Positions 26,501 to 41,500 of a stretch of 64,000 nt of DNA are shown piece by piece. Location: NCBI GenBank assembly GCA_014155875.1, contig JACEFZ010028134.1:248001-312000 (forward strand), read 5' to 3'. A program made the translations under genes and the position numbers. The stretch is from Cepaea nemoralis (Eukaryota; Mollusca; Gastropoda; Stylommatophora; Helicidae). Position 1 is the first letter of the stretch, and every line of letters starts with the position of its first letter. Below the pieces are notes generated by a model. It saw only the letters and a list, made by a program, of their open reading frames with translations. It had not been told where the DNA came from and ran no database searches.

Positions 26501-29500
26501 AAGTGATTAGTCTGCAGTCTGCATTTGACTGGTGTCTAAAGATGCAGCCTGTGATGAATGGGAAGCTCAATATATGGAAGTGAGATTAAGCAGCCATTTG
26601 CAGGATGTGATGATTCTTTGAGTGAGTCTGGTACCAGAGTCCGGTATCATGTGTCGGCTCATCATTTATGGAAGCCACCTTGGATGGTGGAAAATGCCCA
26701 TTTGCTGCCTTGCCTTCATATGCTGGTCACACAGCATGTATGCTGCTGTTTTAGATGGGACTGTTGGGATACATCACTTTAAGATGGTATGGACCTTATG
26801 GAGAGACCAGAACAAGTCATTATTCTGCACCTCAGAACAGGACACAATAGATCACACAACCACATGTATACAAAATTCAAGATTGGCGAATTAGCCATGT
26901 GCACATGTGGATTGGCACCGCAGACAGTAAATCACATACTCCAAGACTCCCCAAAATACAACATATCAAGGCAAACCTTCTGGCCTAGAGAAACAATAGT
27001 GGAAGATAAACTCTATGGACCACTGAGTGAACTAAATAAAGACAGTTAAATTCTTACAATAGAAAACATTGCAGTTATAGGCAAATTTCAAGTGAATTAA
27101 AGAAGAAGAAGATGGAATGGACAAAGATGGTGTCACCACTTTGAGGATGTGGAATGTCCTATGAAACTATACAGAAAAGCTAACATGGTTTTAAAAAATG
27201 CCAGAAAAACAAACCTGATTAATAAACGCCTGCACAAAGCAGATACGTCCAGCACACAGACAAATATCAGACAAATACTGAATAAAAAAAAGAAGTATTA
27301 CATTGTTTTGGAGATAAGACTACCTCGTAAATATTGAATCTCTTCCACAGTTCCAGTGAAAGATTCCCGTTCAGTGTTTCCATTTCCTGGGGGAGAAAGC
27401 TCAGCTTTAGAACGTCTAAAGAGCTATTTCTGGGACACAGACAACATCAGCAGATATAAAGAGACGCGGAATGGCATGATTGGATCCGACTACTCCACCA
27501 AATTCTCACCGTGGTTTGTTCTTGTTGTTATCCCAGTTCTACTGTGTTTTGACACCCCTGTGTTATTCTTATGAAGGTGCTCGTTTACTGTAGAAATACA
27601 TTGACAGGTATCAATCAGCACTCACAGCAGATCTGTGCTTGGTTAATAGACATTTCAGAATCCAATAGTGCTATAAACATGACAGAGTACTGTTGTCTAA
27701 TCTGTGGAGGAGGAGCAGTGAATGGGTTTCTCAATCTCGCATACTGGGTTCGACATCAGGTGTAGGCGATTTAGAAGAAGACCACCTTGCATTGATTTTT
27801 AACCATGGTATGAGCATCTGCCGTTCAGAAAGCAATGGCAAATTAACAGTTAGTTGCATATCCTTTACAGGACGTCGCAGTCAACCCCAACATTTTTTGC
27901 TGTTTGTGATCTCTTGGCAAGTTTATGTTCATTAGTTTGCCATTGCTTTCTGAATAACCGACACCATACAATTTCATAAAGAACCAATGCAAGGCAGTCT
28001 GCTGCCAAACTGCCCACAGCTGTGTTTCGAACGCCGTATGCTGGATTACGAACTGTATCCGTAAGCCCTTCGCCACAGAAATGGCAAACTACTGAACGTA
28101 AAATTGCCTATTGAATAAAAAAACAGCCCAAAAATACTGGGGTTGATTGTGACGTCCTGTAATGGGCATGGAACTAACTTTAACTTTGTCTAATGTGTTC
28201 TCTGATTTATACTTCTTGCTTGTGTCTTCTGTGAATACTAATCAAACTACCTAAGAATGTATTATTCACGTTATTTGAATGGCCTTGAGGATTCACCATC
28301 AGTGATTGATATTTTAGTGATATATGTTGTAGCTGAATCACGGATCCACAGAGTGAACACCAGACTGCTGCAAGCAAATGTAGTAGTTTGTTTCCTGGCA
28401 TTTTAAAGTGTAGGACATTTGATGAGAAAGTGGTTGGTTGTTACATTTGGATGAGAGCAGAACCCTAGACAATAAGTCTCATCTCATCTAATCTTATTCC
28501 TCTTGTAGCCATGGGTATCGAGGTGAAGCATAACCAGTGGGAGAGTGTCCATTTATATATCGAGATTCCCATGGGCTCTGTTATCCCCTCTGTCCATTGT
28601 TTGCATGGTCGGCCTCTTGGACATAGACTATTAGTGAACAAGCAAAAACAATCCCTTGAAGCCTCGGAGATGTGGTTTTATAGAAGAAGCGGAAGATTCC
28701 TTGGATAGCCAAAAAGAGTAATCTGGACATTTTGAGGGAGACTAGATTGCCGGCTCTGCAGCGAGGGGTTACGAACGCAGCTTGTAATCCCACATACCTC
28801 GTTTGAAACACAACTGGGCTATTTGGCAGCAGACCGCCTTACGTTGGGTTTTTTATAAAATGGTATGGGTGTCAGTCGTTCAGAAAGCAATGGCAAACTA
28901 CTGAACGTAAACTTACCAAGAAGTCACACACAGCCCAAAAATGCTGGGGTTGACTGCGATGTCCAGTAAAGGATATGCAACTACATGTTTGTTAAGTCAC
29001 AAAGACAACTTACCACAAACATCAGAAAGAAGCCGTCATCATTTTTTTCCCACATTGTGAGGAGACAAAAACTGGAACACGTGACAACCAGAAAGATTTG
29101 TGGGAAGAGTGATAGAGAACGACAGCGAGACAAAATTCTGGACAGTCTTGTAGCATGGCATGGAAGGGAGTCGACACATGAATTGATTCATACCATCGGA
29201 GGTCGCAATTTGTGGAGAAGCATGATTGCCCACACCAGTCAGCAAGGCACTTGATGATGATGATGAGAGCAGTGTCGGCAGAGTGGTGCATATAGTGCTG
29301 TGGTAAATATTAGAGACCTTTGCTTATATAGAGAAGGGTCAAACATACATGGTGTTATATGTCACTTCTAACCCAGTCTTAACTGAACCATGAACTAAAG
29401 CTGCATGTAGCCCATGTGACCGGTGGGCAACTCCAGAGGTCAAGCATGTAGAGGATCCTTTTACAACATCTTGGCATGTATTGCGTATGTGATGCCAGTC

Positions 29501-32500
29501 CTATATTTGTATAGACCAATCGGCAATCACTGGGTGATGTGGTAAATGTCACAATATCCAACTTTACTTCCCACAACATTTCATGGGTCTCACTTTAGAC
29601 TGGGTTGCCTTGGTCTGATTTTTTAAAACATCTGCCTCAGTGGAGATTCACATGCATGACCACAGGGCAAGCATGCTGACGCTAGCCACTGCGCCACCTT
29701 GACAGCCAACTAGAGGGGGGTTATTCAGTTACAGGCCAGGGACAAATCTGGACTTTTCCTCATTGTTTGAGCCTGTTTAGATAGCATATGTGTTTCTCCG
29801 TGGACACATCACATTGAAACATTTGCAATCTGGCATATTATATTGAATGCTATTGTGATTGGTGTGCTACTAATGTATTGTATTTCAGAATTCTGTGTAT
29901 TGAAAATGTGTACTGCATTTGTTGTAGTAATTATGAATGTGAGAACTCAGATCTTTACTACTAATGTACCAATAAATTTCAAGAGAACAAACCAACAATA
30001 CATTAATCATGTGTAAATAGTTGTAAATAAATGTATCTTTTTGTTTAAGTAAATGTAATAATTTCACTACAGTAGCTGTGATAACTACATGTTCCCTTCT
30101 GGTGAATGCAGGCTTGCTCATGGCTGTATTTCTCCAAGGAAAATATACTGGGAAGTTAAAAAGTATGAACAGGAACGGATCTGCAACCAGTCCACCTACT
30201 GGGTGATATTTGAGTTGTTGTGGAGAGATTATTTCCGATTTGTGGCACTGAAGTATGGAAACTCCATTTTCTTTCCTTCAGGCAAGTATGTAAGACAGTG
30301 TGTGACAGTGTTAATCTTTGATATCTAATTGTGAATCATAGCTAATTTTGCAATAACTAAAGAAGAAAGTAGGGGCATTTGAGCTTAAATGTTATAGAAA
30401 TGTTCTTAGAATATTGTAAACCAAGAAGAAGAAAAAATACTGAAAATTTTGACAGTTCTGAAAGATCTGAACATCAAAGAAAACTGGCTTATAGAAGGCA
30501 TCATGTCACGGAAAATAAAATATTATGGCCATATTACATGTCATGGTGGCTTGGAAAGAGCAGTGATGGGTCAACAGGCATAAAGATGGACAATGGACAT
30601 TACAGGCATATTGAGTATGAGGCAGGAGACATGGATCAAGAAACTTCCTGGAGCATCGTGATGAGAGCGACATTCTGCAAGGGACCTTCTACATGAATAT
30701 GATCTGCAGAATTGGATATAGATATAGCATCATCTTTAGAGTCTTTACAATGATGTCATTGTTCTTTGTCTATTTCGACACTGTCATGAAGTATTGAGAA
30801 AGGGATTAGTTCTCTGTGACTGACGTTGTTGTAAAACATCATGTCCTATGCTAAGTGCAGTTGTCAAACATGTCCTATGCTAAGTGCACACTTGTCTGCC
30901 AAGGCATGTGCTATGAGACACCTGAACTCAACATTACCAAGGCTACTTGAGCTGTGAGGACTATTTTATTGGACACAGTAAAGGACTAGTTACTGATGTG
31001 GATGTCAGCTAGCCAGGCTAATATTGGGGTTTTTAATGCTATATTATATTTCCATGTCAGCATATGTTCACCGCCGGCTTCCTGGCCTAGAGGTTAGCGA
31101 CTTTTCTCCATAATCTCATATACTCTCGTAGGTAACGTGACGATGGTGAGAATCAACAGTGGTTCGAATCACGTCGGTAACTTATGGGGTATGTGAGCCG
31201 GCCGCTCAGAAAGCAATGGCAAACTACTGAGCGTAATCTTGCCAAGAAATCAACAATCAACTGAAAGATGCTGATGTTGACAGCGATGTCCTGTAAAGGA
31301 TATGCAAACATATATATATATATATATGTTCACTAGCCACCATCATCATGTGAGTGAATACAGTTATTTAATCATTTTATCACCTGTGTTTGAGTCTCGA
31401 CAGTGAAGTACTTGTAGTAATATGATGTCCAATATAAAATATTGGAGCTGCAGTAGTGGAGTGGCTAGATGCTTGACTGCTGGCTCGGTGGTCATGAGCT
31501 CACATTTACATCAAGTGGGTTTTTTAACATTGACCTAGTATTTCAGGTTGACCAAGCCTAAAAAATTGGTACCAGGAAATGGCTTGAGCAGTAAAAGTGG
31601 GAAGTGTCATATTGACCACATCACATGACACTGGAGTGGTAATTGGTTTATAGAAATAGTAAGAGTCCATTAATTACAATATAAAGCAAGGAGTAACTCC
31701 TGGACTACAACAATACAACATCGCCCCTTGCCAGTGGTGGTACGCAATCACTACATGATGGGACGCAGAGGTGTTTCCAAGGCACCAGGGCCGGGTTATA
31801 TACTGGCCAAGACCTATTGACGCGTCCTCGTCGAGCGTCCTGGGCAACAGGTCCCTTCGGGTTCCTGGCTAAAGTCAGTAGGATCGCCGATTCCTCAGAA
31901 GTCGGAGAGTGTCTGCCTGTACGGCGAGGAACCACCAGTCTGCACACCAATAAGCCAGACATGGGACAACGGATACTCACGCAAACCTCAGGTCCTGGAT
32001 GACATCACACTGATGTTGGACAACAGGATGCCTTCATCCGATATACAGGACTTCGCGTTGGAGCTCAAGCCAACGAACACAAGCAAGCACTACATGATAA
32101 CGCTATTCTGAGATGTCTACTTAAAATCTGCTAATGAAAATAGCAGTTCTTGTTAAGTCCTTTAAGATTCAATAAGATGTTTGCTTCAACTGATGCTTGT
32201 GATGGTCACATGTTCAGATTTTTTAACATGTGAGCATGATATGTTTGGAGTATATGAGGAATCGAATAGTCAGTCATTAGCCATGAAGAGATGCAGTATG
32301 AAAATAACCAAAAACAGAATAGGTTAGGAGATGCAATATGAAAATAACCAAAAACAGAATAGGTTAGGAGATGCAATATGAAGATAATCAAAAACAGAAG
32401 AGGTTAGGAGATGCAGTATGAAGATAATCAAACACAGAACAGGTTGGGAGAAAATTAGCTCTTAAAGGATTTGAGACCTCTGTACATTTTGCCGAGGAGT

Positions 32501-35500
32501 GGCTGGCTGAGTGGATAGAATGCCGGACTCCCATTCGGGAGACCCAGGTTCGATCCCTCGGTAAGGTGTGGGATTTTTTTCTGTCGGGGGCAAAAAGAAA
32601 TTTCTAACCTGCACAGGTCGCGGCGACTGCACTAGCCAGGCGGCCTGAATTCCTCAGGCTCAAAGACCCCTCTGCCATACACCGCAAGGTACTATATTGG
32701 CAGTAAATGACAGAAATGACAATACATTTTGCTACAGGATTTATCACTGTTTTTTGAGCTGGCTTTTACTGTTAAAGTGTATGGGTCAATTATTTCCCAG
32801 TGTTTGCACAACAATATTGATATTATACCTGCAATGTTTACTGGACTTAGAAAGGCGAAGGAGAGCTCTACAACACATTCCCCATGGAGAGTTCTTTGGT
32901 ACCAGGTCAAGAGTAAAATATCTACATCAACCTCACTCCAGGTATATGCAAATCCTTTTTGGGGCTCAAAAGAATGAACACCAATGCATTGGGCTCAAGA
33001 GTTGAAACTCAGTCTTCCAGAGGATTCACAAACAACAAAACCCAAATTCTGTACTTGCTTGTAGTTGATGTCAGTGACATAAAGGACCTCTTTGAGGTGT
33101 GTTGTGTATTTGGTGCTAGACACATATTGTTTAGACCAATCAGCACTTGATGGTCTGTAGCAGGCTGGCTGCCCTTACTTCCCAGGAAATTGTAGACGGG
33201 ATGGACCTTTGAGCCTAAGTTAATGGAAAACATGGTCTCCTCAAAGAGGATTTAAATTGATGACCATAAGGCCAGCAGACAAGTGTACTATCCACTGTGC
33301 TACCTGGATTCCCATAACTTATATTAATTATAGTAAATTACAATTATAATGTATGTTTTACAGGCATAAAAGGAGACAGTGTACATTGGAAAACTAACAG
33401 AGAGCACTTCAAGGCATGGCAGGGTATGACAAGTAGACGTGTTGATTGTTATTGTGTGATAACTAGGTATGCTGTTAATTGCTATTGTGTGACTATGTTT
33501 TCTTTTGATTGGTACTGTAACAAATGGTGATTTGATTTTAGTTTCTGGGAAAGTTAATGCTGGGGTGTTACAAATGATGTCCTTTACCATCACTGCCAGT
33601 ACCAACTAGCTATAAGGTGCAAAAAGGAGTCTATATATATATTCTTGTTGGTTTTTGTCAGAACTTCATTCAAGATTTCAGTCACATGCTCTTGTCATTT
33701 TCTCCTTCTCCTTCCTTTCCCAAATGGAAGAGAGGCTCTCAACCATCTCATGCCAAGCTCGTTGTAGATTTGTTCATGATTGGTTGGATTCTGCAGCTAA
33801 AGTTTTCTGCAGGATAAGGTAGGAACCCTCCTGGGTTGCTTTGTACGACATACATGGCAGGTTACAGTGTTGTTAGTCTTTGTTTACCTTGTGGACCCCG
33901 GTAACTCACAGGCGTCCATGTCATCATATACCACAGATGAATGTCCAGTCAGAAAGCTTTCATCTAGATAGCAGAGGATCTCATAGTAAATTAATCCCCA
34001 GAGATGCAATGAACCTTGGTAGCATAGTGGCTAGACACTTGCCAACAAACCTGGAGGTCATGGTTTCGATCTGCAGCTAGGCAAATTCGGATTTGTCAAA
34101 ACTGAAAAAAAAACTCAAATTAAAAAAAATCGATCCAGCCTAAAATGGGTACTAAGAGTGTCCTGGGAAGTAAAGGCGGCCGGCGTGATATTGACCTCAT
34201 CAGCCAGCGAGTGCCTCCTGGTCTATACAAATATGGGTCTAGCACTGTAAGCCCGATGAGCCTTTAGGCATAAAAGGGTCCTTGACTGACTTACAGAGAA
34301 GCAGTAGCCAGGAACTACCAGGTGGTAACAACTCTGACTTTCATCATCCCACGTCAGTATCATTGTTGAAATGATTGTCCTGCTTGTGTTTGTCTGTTGC
34401 TTAACGGCTTTACAAATGACATTTTGCTGCTATTGTCAGAGTAAATGTAGCTCCAGCCTACTAAATGACAACATGCTACTATCCATGCATGCCTTATAAA
34501 TGACATTTTGCTGCTATCCATGCATATTTTCCAGAGTTGGTAATGTTAGGTGCTGTTCACATCTTTAAATCAATGGCTTTGGCTAGGTATCAAGGAAAAT
34601 TGTCGTAGATACACATTTTCTAGGATTAAAATTGTACTGGTCAGAAGCAACAACAAAATACCCCACCAATGAGTGGGTTTGAGTCATCAGCCTAAAATAT
34701 GTGAAATGTTAACATGTCACACTGCAATGACAGTAACTTCCATAGGACAGTTGCCATCAAAATGTCATGTGCGCAGAAACAACATAATAAATACATTAAT
34801 AGGTATTGATTGGCATTCATAGTGAGGAAAGAAAAACAGAGATAATAATAATAATAGAGATTTTTAGCTTTCAGTATTGATATTGCCTAGTTATATATGT
34901 CTCAAGCTATTTCCACGGATTCAAAGAATTCCCAGCAGATTAAATTTCTGTATTATGGATGTTGAAATCACAGTTACTATTTATTTTATTCATTCTTTCA
35001 GAGGGAAAAACAGGTGTGCCCTACATTGATGCAAATATGAGGGAGTTGTCAGCTACTGGATTCATGTCCAACAGAGGGCGCCAGGTGACAATAGTTTCAA
35101 ATTGTGGAATGTAATCTTGATTTGTTCAACCTGACATCATTGTTTAACACAACCATTCTACCAAAATTATTGTACCAGCACTAGCAAGAGATTAAAGTAA
35201 AATTACAACAGAAATGAAATGTCTGTGAAGAATACTTAATGTGACAAGAAATGACAAAATAGAAAATGCTGGCAACATCAGCAGTAGATTTTATTAAAAG
35301 ACAGTGAGACAAATGGTTCATTTATGTAACACGGCTATTTCCAAACAGCAAGCCGCAAACAATATTGACATTTAGATACAGTTGCTCAGGTCCGCATGGT
35401 CGAATGGATAAGAACGTGCGTTCTTAAACATCCAGTGTGTTGATGCTGAGGTTAGCGGTTCAACCCCTATACCTGACAGCTGGACTAAAATGTTGACCTA

Positions 35501-38500
35501 TCATCCTTGACTTGGGGACGTTAATTACAAGTACCTCTGAAGTTGGAGTGGGTTCTCCTGGTGGTGAGAGACACTGGTAATAGGGAAAGCTAAGCAAAAT
35601 TCAGACCATCACTACTATAAATAGTGTATATGGACTACGCTTGAGTTCAAAGCGAGCGAACGCAGAAAAAAAAAAGATATAGTAGAACCAGAGCAAACCT
35701 CACAGGTGATTCATCTTCTTCTGCTTTTTATGTCCACATGGAGCTTGGGGCCTACTATCTTGGCTGTCTGCTGCGGCTTCTTCCATGTACGCTCCCTGTT
35801 ATTCATCTTTGTCTCTAAGTCTCTCCTCTGTTTTAGGCTGCCCTTTTTCATTGCATTATTAGTAATAGATTAGTTGAATTGCAAAGCCAGTGAACACTAT
35901 CTTGTATGTGGCGCACACAAGGGCCTTATTCTGAAAACTCCTACTGTGCCACTAAAAGGCATTCAAGGCAGAATGAAATGAACGTGAAGAAAAACCGTTA
36001 TTTATTACTTTTTACATAGAAATATTGAGTAACAGATAAGAATCTTGGTAGTACCCCTTGACAATAAATGTGTGTCTTCAGTTTTCTCAGGTGCTGGGAT
36101 AAAATGATAAGTGCCTTTCTCCTGGTAATGTTTGCATCATTTCATCAAACATGTTTTGGAGTTTGCTCATTAATGAAAATATCAACTGCTGTGGTCATGA
36201 GTTCATTGAATTAACATAAGAAACACATGAACAGGTATTCAGTGGAGCTCATTTAAAAAAACATAATTAATGTTTATGATTGTGTTGAATGTTTGAATGC
36301 CATTAAAAGAATAATTCCAGAAAATGTGTGTGAGCGTGCGTGCGTGCGTGTTTGTGTGTGTGTGTGGGGCTGGCTGGCTCGCATCATCACCTTTTACCTG
36401 ACCCACATCGCCCACTCAGTGATGTAAAGAATTACTTGAAGATGAGGTGGGTTTTGAAGACTAGAACAAGATCAGAGTGGGCAGAGACAAACGAGTAATT
36501 ATCATTCTCACAGTATAATGTTTTCTAGAATCCTAGGGCTTAGGAAGAAGAAGAAGAATAAAACACTTTCTATACCAGTGATAATATTGTTTGGTTTCTA
36601 ATATTTTCCCGTCTCAGAATGTTGCCAGTTTTCTTACCAAAGACCTTCACTTGGACTGGCGACTTGGTGCTGAATGGTTTGAGTCATTGCTGGTGAGTGC
36701 AGTTTTTGAAAACAAAACTGAAACAGACAGTTTATCATTTTCATTGAATTGATGTACTTTTCTAAAAAAAAAAAAAAATAGTGAATACTTGATATTTAAT
36801 AAAACTACACAATATTTTAGATGTAAATGCTATTATTTGTACTAATTTTCTAGTTAAGCGTAAATAGTTTATTTTCAAACAAGTCATGGTTGCTAGACCA
36901 AGTTGAATGAAAAGAAAATGCAGTGAGGTAAAGACCATGTGCTTTGAAAACAGAAAACAGGTCAGCATGGCCAAGTAGTGTTCTTAAACATCCGGTGTCC
37001 TGATGCCGAGGTAAGGGGTTCAACCCCTACACCAGACATTTGGACTAAAATATTAGATCTCTCATCCTTGTATTGGGGATGTAAATTACAAGTACCTCTA
37101 AAATCGGAGTGGGTTCACCTGATGGCGAGGGACACTGAATATGGGAAGTTAATCCACATGCAAAATTAATTCCATCATTACTATAAATAAATAATGTGTA
37201 TGGACTACGCTTGAGTTCAAAGCGAGTGTGTGCGGAAAAAAAATGCTTTGAAAATTTGAGGTTAAAGATTGATCACTAATTCTCTTATCCATGTGTTTTT
37301 AGGTCTCTCTATTTCTGTAGCTCACGTGCTAGCCAAAGATCATGGGCTTGAATCTGCATCTGGGCAGATATGTAAAATTGACAGGGTCTCCCAGTTTGAC
37401 TCAACCCAAGAAAGAAATGTCTGGGAAGAACAGGCAACACTGAGCCAATCACCCACCGAGTGCCACTTGCTCTATACAAATATGGGTCCAGCACCATATG
37501 TTCATTGCGTTCAGTTATTTTCTATTTCTTTTCTATTATGCTGTTGGTTGCATAAATAGGATTTCTTGGTACACTGTTAACAGATGTTCTTAATGTGTTC
37601 CTATCCAGTGCCAGCATTTGTTCATTTCCTCTTGATTCACTGGAATGTTAAAACAATGTACTCTCTCCATTCTGTTGGTATTTCTTCAGTTTTCCAGACT
37701 CAGCTAAATAATTTCTGCAGTCATTCAGTTGATGTGTTTATATGGGTTTTAATAGCTTCTGCTAGGATGCCATCTGGACCTGCAGCTTTCCCAATCTTCA
37801 GGAGTTTGATAGCGTTTCTTAGTTCTTCTTTAGATAGTTTCTCACAGTTGATATCCAGCTCCACTTCCACAGGCTGGATATCTTGGACACCTTTTTGGCT
37901 GGTCTGTTCCTCAAAGTATCCAGCCCATCTGTTCATTTGGTGTTTAATGTTGGTGAGAACTTTCCCATTGCTGTTTTTGATTAGTCCCACTTGATTGGTG
38001 ATCATTTTCTATTTTTCTGTTGGTTAAGAGAGAGAGAGGAGAGAGAAGAAAAACTACACTGTGTTCTCTGTCACATAATATAGAAGAAGACCTAGGATGC
38101 AACAGTTCAGGACTTTAGGCATATGGCTTTAAAAGGACAACCTCCTCCACACATTTCCATCCATAGAATATACAAGGACAGTCTTAAACACAGTGCAAAC
38201 TCCATAACACCAGAATCCATGCATACTATAAATATTATGTCGTGGGTAGGCTAATGTTGGCAGAGCAGTAACATACACAGCCTACGGCTTACAATTTTCA
38301 CTGGCTGAGAAATGTATGTCTCACTCCTTTATTTGTTTTAATCTTGTCTAATAAGGTTAGATATGATCTAAGAGAAGTATAACATCCTTAAGTTTATAAT
38401 GTTTGTTGAATTATTGGTTCCTGTTGAATTATGTACCTGTAGCTGGATCATGATGTGTGCAGCAACTATGGGAACTGGCTCTACAGTGCAGGTATAGGAA

Positions 38501-41500
38501 ATGATCCTCGTGAGAATAGAAAGTTCAATGTTCTCAAACAAGGTCTGGACTATGATGAAGAGGTATGTCCATATTTATCAAGTGTATTATTGATTTAAAC
38601 CCGGGATACAATTAATCAAGTCAAGCTTGTTAGCGTAGTTGATAGGGACCTATGCTGATAATGTCATGAGCCTGGTCGGGCAAGGATTTGGCACTTGCAT
38701 TCATCATCTCGCTAAGTGAGGGAAATGTTGCAGAATGTGATGGCTCTATCTCATCACAGCCCCAATAGCAGGCTCCTACTTCGGGAGTTCAGAAAGTTAA
38801 TCAGAGACATTTGATTACCCACACCAGGGCGAGATAATAACAGTTTCTTGGTAACGTTATGAGAGCTCTAATGACATATGGTTAGTGCCTTGCATGCCAA
38901 CTCAGTGGCCTTGGATCAAAATCCCCAACAGAGGCAGAGTTATATTTTCTGACCACTACGGCTCTGGGGTCAATGAGTCTCACAAAAATGGGTTCCACAG
39001 AATTTTCTGTGAAGAAAAGGTGACGAGGAAGGAAACTGGATCCTCCACCTCATAGGTCACGGCCTAGAATGTGTGAAGATCTACCTAATGTTGAGATGGG
39101 ATGGACTGGAGAATGTTGTGACAGCTGGGAAGAGGGAGAATGTTAGACACAGAAGTTGACAGAAGGGGAAGCTACTGAAAGGGTTGGCAGAGTGGCACGG
39201 AAGACGATCAGTGGTCAAACTCATCAGCAACACAGAGGACAAATGTTTGAGGAGGAATATGACCACCTGCGCTGCTTGGCACATAATGATGATGAAAGTT
39301 AATACGTGAAAAATAAAAGGCATTGATGAGCACTCATAAAAAACAGTAAAGGATAAATCAGAGGATATGCCAGATAGCAGACAAATGGAATTATCAATTA
39401 CTGGGGAATTCTTCTGGCCATTGAAATCAAATGAGAGATAAAGTAGTCATTTGGAAGTGACAGGTTCAAATCTTCGTGTACCTATAGCTTTTAGCTTTCC
39501 TGATGTGTAGTTTGCCCCCTGATTTCTGCTTCTTAGTATGAGTGCTAATCAATCTGCTTTTCCAATAGCCTGAAGAGTTTCCCATAGATTTGTATTTCTG
39601 TGAAAAAGCATAATTTCTCTTGTTCTGCTTCTGCCTCTTTTTCCACTGATCTTTCCTTTTGTCATATTCTCCAATGCCTATCTTTTCATCACATATCCAA
39701 AGAATTGTGTTTGTCAATTTCTTGTAATTGTATACAATGTTCGTTTCATTAGCCTCTTCCAGGCAATCATTGTTAGTTATTCTGGCAGTCTGAGGTATTC
39801 ACAACATTCATCTCATGAACCACATTTTCGTTACTGCTAAGCTTTTCTTAATTTGTTCACTCACGTTCAATGATTCATTGCCATACAGTAAAACAGTTGA
39901 TATATAACATTTCAGCACTGTTCTTTCTCACATTCAATGATTATGATTTGTTGCTTAAGATTTTTTAAAATAATATTTTTGATATTCTGGAATGCAGCTT
40001 TGTTTGACCTATCAAAACATCAAATATATAAAGACATGTATTATGCCTCTGTCGGTATCTCTCTTGCACACAGATGCTCATATCAAATATAAAAAGTCGC
40101 TTAAAAGTCGACATAGTTGACTTCATTGCACCGAGTTTTTATCCCATATCTTTCCATAGTGTGGAAAGCATCGCATAAAGCACAAACTCCATAGCTCCAG
40201 TGACGACCCTCAGGAGTCTCTGAAAAAATGCACCCGTGAAACAAAGGATGCTGCTCGGAATCGAACCCACAACCTTCGGAGCTCAAGGCAGATGGCTTAA
40301 CTACTTCGCAACGGAGACTCCCGAGTCATATCAAATATAAACACACGTATCAATAGGGCTCCCACTTTCTCAGAGATGAACTTACTAGATATGACTACAA
40401 AAACAGGACTCTCTTGTGGATGCACATATGCATACACACGCACACAGAAGCAACAAATACACATATTTTTTATTCAAGAGTTAATGATTATGCTATATAT
40501 GTTTCCCCAGGGCAACTATGTGAGACTGTGGGTGCCAGAACTGGCTGGCATTAAGACAGGCAAAGTCCACTGTGTATGGACCCTCAGCAAGTCAGTTCTT
40601 GAAGCAGCTGACACAGTCTTAGGGCAGACATATCCTCATCCAATCATGCTAGCTCCTGAGTGGAGCAAGCAAGTAAACAGGCCGGTGGGTGGGTCTTTAA
40701 ATATTAGCTGTTAATATTTTTATCTACCATGTGTGCAGATGTAGACAACAATGGTGAACTTTCTTCATGTGCACTGACATAGTGTGATAGTGATCTTTCT
40801 TCATGTGCACTGACATAGAGTGTGATAGTGGACTTTCTTCATGTGCACTGACATAGAGTGTGATAGTGGACTTTCTTCATGTGCACTGACATAGAGTGGG
40901 ATAGTGAACTTTCTTCATGTGCACTGACATAGAGTGTGATAGTGAACTTTCTTCATGTGTACTGACATATAGTGTGATAGTGGACTTTCTTCATGTGTAC
41001 TGAGAGTGTGATAGTGAACTTTCTTCATGTGTACTGAGAGTGTGATAGTGAACTTTCTTCATGTGCACTGAGAGTGTGATAGTGAACTTTCTTCATGTGT
41101 ACTGACATAGAGTGTGATAGTGGACTTTCTTCATGTGCACTGACATAGAGTGTGATAGTGGACTTTCTTCATGTGCACTGACATAGAGTGTGATAGTGAA
41201 CTTTCTTCATGTGCACTGACATAGAGTGTGATAGTGGACTTTCTTCATGTGCACTGACATAGAGTGTGATAGTGAACTTTCTTCATGTGCACTGACATAG
41301 AGTGTGATAGTGGACTTTCTTCATGTGCACTGACATAGAGTGTGATAGTGGACTTTCTTCATGTGCACTGACATAGAGTGTGTTAGTGGACTTTCTTCAT
41401 GTGCACTGACATAGAGTGTAATAGTGAACTTTCTTCATGTGCACTGACATAGAGTGTGATAGTGAACTTTCTTCATGTGTACTGAGAGTGTGATAGTGAA

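Noticed and set aside
30286..30291. GT donor GTATGT for exon 7
   Set aside because: Shifts the frame and meets a stop in exon 8; the GC donor four bases upstream keeps the conserved protein.
32515..32590. tRNA gene
   Set aside because: The A and B boxes look good but no acceptor-stem partner is found and the sequence continues as a SINE body.
40240..40325. tRNA gene on the minus strand
   Set aside because: Same head occurs with a repeat body at 13558; a SINE head explains it.
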